Source: an uncultured Selenomonadaceae bacterium
Lineage (GTDB): Bacteria > Bacillota > Negativicutes > Selenomonadales > Selenomonadaceae
DNA: 10,508 nt
Reading direction: 5' to 3'
Assembly: GCA_905236665.1 (NCBI GenBank)
Contig: CAJONF010000087.1
Location: forward strand, 1-10,508
Both the position numbers and the translations under genes were made by a program. Positions 1 through 5,196 of this stretch are shown here, piece by piece (the first letter of the stretch is position 1; each line of letters starts with the position of its first letter). The notes beneath the pieces were generated by a model. The model made no database searches. It saw only the letters and a list, made by a program, of their open reading frames with translations, and was not told the origin of the DNA.

Positions 1-426
1 ATCGTCAACGCGGCAAATACAAATTTATTGGCGGGCGGCGGCGTGTGCGGAGCAATTTTTCGGGCGGCTGGTTATTCGGAATTGCAAGCGGCGTGCTATA
101 AACTTTCCCCCATTCAAACGGGCGAGGCAGTTATTACACCGGGATTCAGCTTGCCGGCGAAATTTATTATTCACACGGCGGGACCGATTTGGCGCGGCGG
201 GAATTTCGGCGAAGAAAATCTCCTGCGCGCCTGCTACACGAACAGCTTGACATTGGCGGCAGAAAAAAATTTGCACAGCGTGGCTTTTCCGCTTATATCC
301 AGCGGCATTTACGGTTATCCGCCCCGCGACGCGCTGGCTGTTGCCGTCAAAGCTATCGAAGATTTTATAAGCAAAAAAGATTTGGAAGTTATCTTGAGCG
401 TTTTGGATAAATCACTTTTGAATTAG
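1..426 (+). CDS. Macro-domain protein (ADP-ribose binding/hydrolase family), 5'-truncated by the window edge
   Basis: The reading frame is open from base 1 and ends at TAG 424-426, giving 141 visible residues. The fragment begins at the family's conserved first loop, IVNAANTNLLAGGG, so probably only the first 15-25 residues are missing. Further family marks are VITPGFSLPAKFIIHTAGP near residues 44-62 and the second phosphate loop, FPLISSGIYGYP, near residues 96-107. This resembles the YmdB/MacroD class, which binds ADP-ribose and removes O-acetyl or ADP-ribosyl groups in the cytoplasm. One difference is visible: YmdB-type enzymes read GGGVDGAIHRAAG, whereas this protein reads GGGVCGAIFRAAG, so the Asp tied to catalysis is Cys (codon 46-48) and the following His is Phe. 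The fold is secure, but deacetylase or hydrolase activity is uncertain. The PHP-family gene starts 26 bases downstream and may be co-transcribed. Confidence 0.92.
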   Translation: MVNAANTNLLAGGGVCGAIFRAAGYSELQAACYKLSPIQTGEAVITPGFSLPAKFIIHTAGPIWRGGNFGEENLLRACYTNSLTLAAEKNLHSVAFPLISSGIYGYPPRDALAVAVKAIEDFISKKDLEVILSVLDKSLLN

Positions 427-452
427 CGGGAAAAAATTTTGGAGATGATTTT

Positions 453-1301
453 ATGAGATTTGATTACCATCAGCATTTTGAATACGGCGATTATGACGAA
501 CAGTGGGTTCAAGGATTTTTTGACGCTGCAAAATCTCATGGGCTGGACGAAATTGGTATCAGTGAGCACACGCATACATTTCCGGAATTTGAAAAATTTT
601 ATTACGACGATTTGATTTTGGATAATTCGTTCGTTGGGGCGTTTCAAAAAGTTTGGCTGAAGACAAATAAATTTAAGCACACGCTGAAAGATTATTTTGA
701 TTTCATGGCGCGGCTTAAAAAAAATCATGCGGTCAAGATTGGAATTGAGGTCTGCAATTTTAAAAATCAATCTGCCGTGAAAAAAATTCTGGACGCTTGG
801 GATTTTGACTATCGGATAGGTTCTGTGCACTTTTTATGGGGTTGGGGCTACGACGCGTCAAAGCTTATCGATGAATGGAATAATCACGACTTGAAAGAAA
901 TTTATAACGAATACGCCGCGCAGGTTGAAATTTTGGCGGCGAGCGGAAATTATGATATGTTGGGGCACCCGTTTAATATTCGGCTGTTTAATTTCTTTCC
1001 TGACTTTGACGCGACGCCTTATCTTGAACGAGTTGCCGCCGCGCTGAAAAAAGCTGACATGGCTATTGACGTGAACACCGGCACGCTTTATCGTTATCCT
1101 GTCAAAGAAATTTCGCCGTATGCTGACTTCATGAAAATTGCCGCCGCTTACGATTTGCCCATAACGATTAATTCCGATGCGCACCAGCCGGCTGATTGCG
1201 GCAGATTTTGTGAAAAGGCGATTGATTATGTTCGTAGCTTTGGTTATAAAAAAATTGCGCGTTTTAGTAAAAGGCGGCGTGAACTTGTCGACTTGACTTA
1301 G
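453..1301 (+). CDS. PHP-domain phosphoesterase, HisJ-type histidinol-phosphatase family
   Basis: The 282-residue protein has the full set of PHP metal ligands in order: H6-Q-H8, E38-H39 (SEHTH), E99 in GIEV, H126 in GSVHF, H172 in LGHP, and D242-A-H244 in NSDAH. PHP proteins form a metal-dependent alpha/beta barrel. The GSVHF block and the length fit the HisJ/HisK group, which dephosphorylates L-histidinol phosphate in histidine synthesis. No other his gene is in view, so the substrate is inferred from family only, and another phosphate monoester is possible. ATG at 453 is chosen because GGAG (441-444) lies eight bases upstream. The end of this gene contains the promoter of the next transcription unit. 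No signal peptide is seen, so the protein should be cytoplasmic. Confidence 0.85.
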   Translation: MRFDYHQHFEYGDYDEQWVQGFFDAAKSHGLDEIGISEHTHTFPEFEKFYYDDLILDNSFVGAFQKVWLKTNKFKHTLKDYFDFMARLKKNHAVKIGIEVCNFKNQSAVKKILDAWDFDYRIGSVHFLWGWGYDASKLIDEWNNHDLKEIYNEYAAQVEILAASGNYDMLGHPFNIRLFNFFPDFDATPYLERVAAALKKADMAIDVNTGTLYRYPVKEISPYADFMKIAAAYDLPITINSDAHQPADCGRFCEKAIDYVRSFGYKKIARFSKRRRELVDLT

Positions 1302-1316
1302 AAACTTTGCTATAAT
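1285..1316 (+). promoter_or_regulatory. Predicted extended -10 promoter for the GTPase / secreted protein / metA unit
   Basis: A perfect TATAAT (1311-1316) is preceded by TGC (1308-1310), forming an extended -10 (TGn). A -35 box is not well placed: TTGACT (1293-1298) is only 12 bases away and TTGTCG (1285-1290) is 20 bases away. Extended -10 promoters can tolerate a poor -35. Transcription would start near 1323, just ahead of the Shine-Dalgarno sequence AGGAGG (1328-1333). The -10 lies ten bases past the stop codon of the PHP gene. Confidence 0.65.
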
Positions 1317-1342
1317 CGCGAATAAAAAGGAGGCGTGTGCCA

Positions 1343-1798
1343 ATGAGGCAAGTAGGAATTTTTGGTAAACGTAAGAGCGGCAAATCTGCGTTGATGTACG
1401 CGCTGACGAGACAAAAAATTATACAAGACGCGGCGTTCAGGGCAATGGAGATCAGCGGCGTGACAAAAGTTATGCTGGTCGATACGGTCGGTGTAGACGT
1501 GGAAGACTCAACTGCAGAAAAATCCGCGCAAAGTGTCGAAGTCGCGCTGATGTTAATTACAAATGATTCCTTTGAACTGGAATTGGCGTGGATAAACAAA
1601 TTAAAAAAAGCCGGCTCGTCGGTTATCGTGGTCATTGCGCAGGCAGACAAATTCGCGGACGGCGGCGCGGCGTTGGCGGCGGCTGTCAAAGAAGTTTCCG
1701 GATTAAATGCAATTTGCGTGAGTTCTGTAACGGGTGCGGGCGTTGTGGAATTAGACGAAGAAATTAATTCAGAACTGGGAACGAGGAATGGTAAATGA
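1343..1798 (+). CDS. Stand-alone HydF-like GTPase domain, short and with altered motifs
   Basis: The 151-residue protein resembles the N-terminal G domain of HydF, the [FeFe]-hydrogenase maturation GTPase, but ends where HydF would continue into its dimerisation and Fe-S cluster domains (HydF is about 400 residues). Visible motifs are a P-loop G8-KRKSGKS-15, the HydF-like RAMEI block near 33-37, DTVGVDV (47-53, Walker B/G3 type) and SSVTGAG (127-132, G5-like). Two expected elements are missing. The threonine-rich switch I between P-loop and AMEI is shortened to roughly KIIQDAAF, and the guanine-specifying NKxD is AQAD (99-102). GTP specificity and turnover are therefore doubtful. ATG 1343 is preferred to GTG 1337 because AGGAGG (1328-1333) is nine bases away from the former but only three from the latter. 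The stop overlaps the next start (ATGA, 1795-1798). Confidence 0.8.
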   Translation: MRQVGIFGKRKSGKSALMYALTRQKIIQDAAFRAMEISGVTKVMLVDTVGVDVEDSTAEKSAQSVEVALMLITNDSFELELAWINKLKKAGSSVIVVIAQADKFADGGAALAAAVKEVSGLNAICVSSVTGAGVVELDEEINSELGTRNGK

Positions 1799-1799
1799 A
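1765..1799 (+). repeat. Heptanucleotide tandem repeat at the 3' end of the GTPase gene
   Basis: Degenerate units of seven bases follow each other: TAATTCA, GAACTGG, GAACGAG, GAATGGT, AAATGAA. The three central units share GAA at the start. The array encodes the last residues of the GTPase (SELGTRNGK) and also supplies GAGGA (1783-1787), the Shine-Dalgarno sequence for the gene starting at 1795. Similar seven-base periodicity occurs near 5041 and 5643. Confidence 0.55.
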
Positions 1800-2673
1800 A
1801 ATTTTTCATTACGCATTGCTTTTTTTCTGCGCGGCGATATTTTTTATATCTATCACTGTTCACGCGGAAACTCAATGGTTTTGGCTGGATTCCAACGACA
1901 AATACAGCAAATACTTCGACGCAAATTCCGTCACCGTCAATAAAAAAGTTGTCAATCGGGACGGACGCGAAGTCGCTATAGAAATTGAAGCTTGGACGAA
2001 GACAACTTATTCTTACGAGGGCGCGGCGGAGACGATTAAAAATTATGGCATATCAAATCTTTTGCCAGATCCGCGCTCGCTGTCCTATTCTTTGGCGTTG
2101 CTTAGAGTTAATCCGCAGAACAGAACGTTGCAATATATCCGCGAAGATTTTTACAATGCTAACAATCAAGTCGTCTGGTCTAAGGCTGAAGGGCGCGTCA
2201 AGGAAATTAACAATCGCTCCTTTGACGAAGAATTTTACTGCGCGATAGTCGACGAAGTTTTTCAGCTGGGCGAACGAGATAGGAAACGCGCTCCAAGCAA
2301 TGAACGCTGGCTTGAACTGTGGACTTACACCGACGCCGAGGGCAACAATACCACCCTTTCTGCTGATACGACGACCATGCGCCTTAAAGGTTCCAATTTA
2401 GTTTTGTGGGAGTGGCAGGTTAAAAAAGATTCACGCGGTCAAACAATGGAAATTCGTTTCATGAAAAAAGCTGTCAACCTTCAGCACGGTTCCGAAGTTA
2501 TCAAAGAAGGGCAGACTTGGACGCCGAATAATTCTTGGCAGGAACTGCGCGATGAATACGACGGAGCTTACCGCATGATAAAAAGCGACGATCCCGATTA
2601 TAAAGGGCTGGTTCGTTTGCGTGCTTACGTTAAAAATAATCCGCGCTGGGTCAGCCGCTATTCTCTGGATTAA
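1795..2673 (+). CDS. Secreted protein of unknown function with two similar halves
   Basis: The 292-residue protein starts with a classic signal peptide: MK, a hydrophobic core (residues 6-20), then VHA before ET, with predicted cleavage after residue 24. The mature part appears to hold two related segments. The first (about 27-135) begins WFWLDSNDKYSKYFDANSV and ends near DFYNANNQVVWS. The second (about 167-250) begins WLELWTYTDAEGNNTTLSAD and ends at the TWTPNNSW block. Both start with aromatic residues and carry an acidic turn, a short D-x-N/T-S-type strand and then W-rich strands, suggesting duplicated beta-rich domains. I do not recognise a named family with certainty. Similar small envelope proteins are common in Negativicutes, from memory. 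It starts in an ATGA overlap with the GTPase gene and ends 13 bases before metA. An inverted repeat spans its start codon (AATGAA 1794-1799, TTCATT 1805-1810). Confidence 0.8.
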   Translation: MKIFHYALLFFCAAIFFISITVHAETQWFWLDSNDKYSKYFDANSVTVNKKVVNRDGREVAIEIEAWTKTTYSYEGAAETIKNYGISNLLPDPRSLSYSLALLRVNPQNRTLQYIREDFYNANNQVVWSKAEGRVKEINNRSFDEEFYCAIVDEVFQLGERDRKRAPSNERWLELWTYTDAEGNNTTLSADTTTMRLKGSNLVLWEWQVKKDSRGQTMEIRFMKKAVNLQHGSEVIKEGQTWTPNNSWQELRDEYDGAYRMIKSDDPDYKGLVRLRAYVKNNPRWVSRYSLD

Positions 2674-2686
2674 GGAGTGAAAAATT

Positions 2687-3619
2687 TTGCCAATAAAAAT
2701 ACCAAACAATTTGCCGGCGTCACATATTTTGGAAAGCGAAAATATTTTTGTCATGGACGCCGACCGAGCCTATTCGCAGGATATTCGCCCGCTGAAAATT
2801 TTAATCCTCAACCTCATGCCGATAAAGTCTGTGACAGAAACGCAACTGCTTAGGCTTTTGGGCAACACGCCGCTACAAGTTGAAGTTGATTTTATTTACA
2901 CGCGCACATATCAGCCAACACACACTTCAAAAGATTATCTCACCGAATTTTATGGTACCTTTGACGACGTTAAAAATAAAAATTACGACGGCTTTATAAT
3001 CACGGGCGCGCCGATTGAACTTTTGGAATTTGAAGACGTTGTTTATTGGAAGGAACTCGCCGAAATTATGGAGTGGAGTAAAACTCACGCTTGGTCGACA
3101 TTTCATATTTGCTGGGGTGCGCAGGCGGCTTTGTATTATCATTACGGCGTGCCCAAATATCTTTTGCCGGAAAAATTTTCAGGCGTTTATCTTCATAAAC
3201 TCTGCGTTAAGCACGAAAAACTTTTGCGCGGTTTCGACGACGAATTTTTTGTTCCTCACTCAAGATACACCGAAGTTCGCCGCGCAGATATCGAAAAAAT
3301 TCCCGCTCTGACAATTTTATCAGAATCAGATGCAGTTGGCGTTTATGCTGTTGCGAATATTGAAGCTCGGCAATTTTTTATTACGGGACACGCCGAATAC
3401 GATCCAAATACTCTGCAAAATGAATTTGAACGCGATACTAAAGCGGGCTTGAATCCAAATGTGCCGCAAAATTATTATCCAAACGATGATCCTACAAAAG
3501 AACCCGTCGTCAAGTGGCGGAGCGTGGCGCATTTACTCTTTGCTAACTGGTTGAATTATTATGTCTATCAAGAGACGCCATATGAACTGGAAGCAATCAG
3601 CAGTAAATCGTTCAAATAA
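2687..3619 (+). CDS. metA: Homoserine O-acyltransferase MetA, predicted acetyl-CoA type
   Basis: This 310-residue protein is full length for the MetA family, which activates homoserine by O-acylation as the first dedicated step of methionine synthesis. The catalytic set keeps E. coli numbering: C142 in HICWGAQ, and H235 and E237 in ITGHAEYDP. The segment reads GAPIELLEF, placing Glu at position 111. Published work on MetA homologues links Gly111 to succinyl-CoA and Glu111 to acetyl-CoA, so the product is probably O-acetylhomoserine despite the older name homoserine O-succinyltransferase. The start is TTG, supported by AAGGAG (2672-2677) nine bases upstream. The Shine-Dalgarno sequence overlaps the upstream stop codon, so the gene is probably co-transcribed with the secreted-protein gene. 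The short gap leaves no room for a SAM riboswitch or T-box. Confidence 0.96.
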   Translation: MPIKIPNNLPASHILESENIFVMDADRAYSQDIRPLKILILNLMPIKSVTETQLLRLLGNTPLQVEVDFIYTRTYQPTHTSKDYLTEFYGTFDDVKNKNYDGFIITGAPIELLEFEDVVYWKELAEIMEWSKTHAWSTFHICWGAQAALYYHYGVPKYLLPEKFSGVYLHKLCVKHEKLLRGFDDEFFVPHSRYTEVRRADIEKIPALTILSESDAVGVYAVANIEARQFFITGHAEYDPNTLQNEFERDTKAGLNPNVPQNYYPNDDPTKEPVVKWRSVAHLLFANWLNYYVYQETPYELEAISSKSFK

Positions 3620-3632
3620 AAATTTTTACAAA

Positions 3633-3669
3633 AAAAAATCCCCGACTCACGACGAGCCGAGGATTTTTT
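3633..3669 (-). terminator. Convergent terminator between metA and the MFS gene, better paired on the minus strand
   Basis: Two 16-base arms (3633-3648 and 3654-3669) flank a five-base loop, with A-rich sequence on one side and T-rich sequence on the other, so it can act in both directions. In the minus-strand RNA all positions pair, including two G-U wobbles, and a long U run follows. In the plus-strand RNA those two positions become A-C and C-A mismatches. The hairpin therefore seems tuned to end the MFS transcript, while still giving metA a weaker stop. Confidence 0.85.
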
Positions 3670-3673
3670 TATT

Positions 3674-5020
3674 TCATGAAGCAGTTTTAATTTTAAATGA
3701 GTTGTCAATTTCTTCAAGCGATTTCTTCTTGCTCTCAATGCCAAGACTCAAAACGATTACAGAAATGATTACGAACACCGACGCGAACATTACGAAGATA
3801 AATTTCATTGGCACGCTATTAAACAGCAACACGCCAACGAGCATTGGAGCAATCATGCCGCCGATACGCCCGAAACCTGCTGCCCAGCCCGAACCGAGTG
3901 CACGAATCGCCGTAGGATAAAGTTCCGGCGTGTAAGTGTAGATGACGCCCCATGCGCCCAGGTTAAAGAAACTCATCGCCGCGCCCCAACCTAAAATTTC
4001 GTAACTGGTTGTTGCATTGCCAAAGAAATAAGCACATATGCCTGACATCAGCAGGAAACTTGACAGGGTGTAACGTCGCCCGATTATGTCAACTAAAAGA
4101 GCCGCCGTAAAATATCCCGGCAACTGCGCCAACGTCATTATCAGCACGTATTCAAAAGTTTTCACAACTTCAAAGCCCTGAGCAAAGACAATCGACGGGA
4201 GCCACATAAAAATTCCGTAATAGCTGAAGACAATTCCGAACCACGCAATCCAAAGCATAAGCGTTCGTACACGAAAAACTTTACTCCACAGAGTCAAGAC
4301 GTTCAGTTTAAAAATTGGCGTCGACTCGTCAACAAATTCTTTTTCAAACGGTTTGCTTTCCACGTTCAATTTCTTTTCCAGCGTCAAAATTATTTTGTGC
4401 GCCTCATCAATTTTGCCCTTTGAAATTAAGTAGCGGATTGATTCGGGCATATGCAAACGGATTAGGAAAACATACAGCGCGGGAAGTGCACCGATTATAA
4501 ACGCAACGTGCCAGCCGAATTTTGGAATGAGCAAATAGGAAATTAATGCCGCCACGAGCCAACCTAAGCCCCAAAAACTTTCAAGCAAAACGATAAACCG
4601 CCCGCGCAGTTGGCTTGGTGCATATTCGCTCATCAAGGTTGCGGCAACCGGAAGTTCGCCGCCCAATCCAAAGCCGACTAAAAATCTAAAGAACAACAGC
4701 GATTCATAACTCCACGCCACCGCACAAAGTCCTGTCGCCACGCTGTAAAGAATTACTGTTGCCGCGAAAACATTTTTCCGACCGAATTTATCCGCGATTG
4801 TTCCAGCTAAGACCGCGCCCAATGCCATGCCGATTAATCCGACGCTACCTATCCAGCCGACCTGTTCGGGCGATAAGCCCCATTCTCTTGACAAAATCGG
4901 CAACACGAACGAGATTAAACCCGTGTCCATCGAATCAAAAAGCCAGCCCAAACCCGTCACGACCAAAAGCTTATAGTGGAACGCGCCGACAGGCAATTTT
5001 TCCAGCCGTTCAAGTATCAA
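3674..5020 (-). CDS. MFS transporter, metabolite:H+ symporter type (NiaP/YceI-like)
   Basis: This is a 448-residue inner-membrane protein with about twelve hydrophobic segments. Using the TTG-start numbering, the first helix region carries GWLFDSMDTG. The loop 2-3 signature GTIADKFGRKNV follows, then RFLVGFGLGGELPVAATLMSE and LRGR, a central soluble loop near 205-240, a second signature-like DIIGRRYTL, and PELYPTAIRALGSGWAAG. These blocks fit the sugar-porter/aromatic acid/niacin-type MFS group, and NiaP (YceI) relatives look nearest from memory. The substrate cannot be read from sequence, and no biosynthetic neighbour points to one. The reading frame also allows GTG at 5029, but the Shine-Dalgarno sequence AAGGAG (5029-5034) overlaps that codon. 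TTG at 5020-5018 has ideal eight-base spacing and is preferred. The gene is monocistronic, with its own promoter and terminator. Confidence 0.9.
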   Translation of the reverse strand: MILERLEKLPVGAFHYKLLVVTGLGWLFDSMDTGLISFVLPILSREWGLSPEQVGWIGSVGLIGMALGAVLAGTIADKFGRKNVFAATVILYSVATGLCAVAWSYESLLFFRFLVGFGLGGELPVAATLMSEYAPSQLRGRFIVLLESFWGLGWLVAALISYLLIPKFGWHVAFIIGALPALYVFLIRLHMPESIRYLISKGKIDEAHKIILTLEKKLNVESKPFEKEFVDESTPIFKLNVLTLWSKVFRVRTLMLWIAWFGIVFSYYGIFMWLPSIVFAQGFEVVKTFEYVLIMTLAQLPGYFTAALLVDIIGRRYTLSSFLLMSGICAYFFGNATTSYEILGWGAAMSFFNLGAWGVIYTYTPELYPTAIRALGSGWAAGFGRIGGMIAPMLVGVLLFNSVPMKFIFVMFASVFVIISVIVLSLGIESKKKSLEEIDNSFKIKTAS

Positions 5021-5028
5021 TTCAAACA

Positions 5029-5034
5029 CTCCTT
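5029..5034 (-). promoter_or_regulatory. Ribosome binding site that decides the MFS start
   Basis: Minus-strand AAGGAG runs from 5034 to 5029. Its last base is the first base of the possible GTG start at 5029-5027, which leaves no spacer. An eight-base spacer leads instead to TTG at 5020-5018, three codons further in. Confidence 0.7.
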
Positions 5035-5040
5035 AGAGAC

Positions 5041-5061
5041 AACGCGCAATGCACAATAAAT
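5041..5061. repeat. Short heptanucleotide repeat in the MFS leader
   Basis: Three consecutive seven-base units, AACGCGC, AATGCAC and AATAAAT, match the AATGNNN pattern of the larger array at 5643-5677; the first two resemble its second and third units. The stretch lies in the predicted 5' leader of the transporter mRNA, read in reverse complement. It is short, so its identity as a true repeat rests on resemblance to the other two sites. Confidence 0.4.
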
Positions 5062-5075
5062 TTCAAACGGCTTGA

Positions 5076-5104
5076 ATTTTATTTCACAATAAAAAAAATT
5101 GCAA
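5076..5104 (-). promoter_or_regulatory. Predicted sigma-70-type promoter of the MFS gene
   Basis: On the minus strand, TTGCAA (5104-5099) is followed after 17 bases by TAAAAT (5081-5076). Transcription would start near 5069, leaving a leader of about 49 bases before the preferred TTG start. The spacer contains an A/T run. Confidence 0.65.
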
Positions 5105-5115
5105 GATAAATTTTG

Positions 5116-5144
5116 TTGCCAATGCCCGCCACGTCATGTAAAAT
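5116..5144 (+). promoter_or_regulatory. Predicted sigma-70-type promoter of the gene at 5197
   Basis: TTGCCA (5116-5121) and TAAAAT (5139-5144) are separated by 17 bases, and transcription would begin near 5151. The -35 boxes of this promoter and the divergent MFS promoter are only 11 bases apart, so the two polymerases would probably interfere, or share a regulator. No clear inverted-repeat operator is seen between them. Confidence 0.65.
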
Positions 5145-5196
5145 CTAAAAAGTTTTATAGGATTTTTTTTTAGGATTTGCCAAGGAGGCGATTGAA

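Noticed and set aside
1293..1298. TTGACT as the -35 box for the TATAAT at 1311
   Set aside because: The spacer is 12 bases, well below the 16-18 needed. The extended -10 alone is the better reading.
423..1343. Two minus-strand frames antisense to the PHP phosphatase gene
   Set aside because: The plus-strand frame has all PHP metal ligands, and the antisense frames show no family motif. They are shadows.
1794..1811. Inverted repeat over the start codon at 1795 as a regulatory hairpin
   Set aside because: The usable stem is six A/T-rich pairs around a five-base loop, too weak to claim regulation. It is mentioned only in the gene entry.
1264..1875. Long minus-strand frame of about 200 codons rich in Ser, Thr and Ala
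   Set aside because: It lies antisense to the GTPase gene and crosses into both neighbours. Its composition is what the complement of that coding frame gives, and it has no recognisable motif.
2640..2690. Possible SAM riboswitch or T-box ahead of metA
   Set aside because: Only 13 bases separate the upstream stop codon from the TTG start, and the sequence before that is coding. No leader structure can fit.
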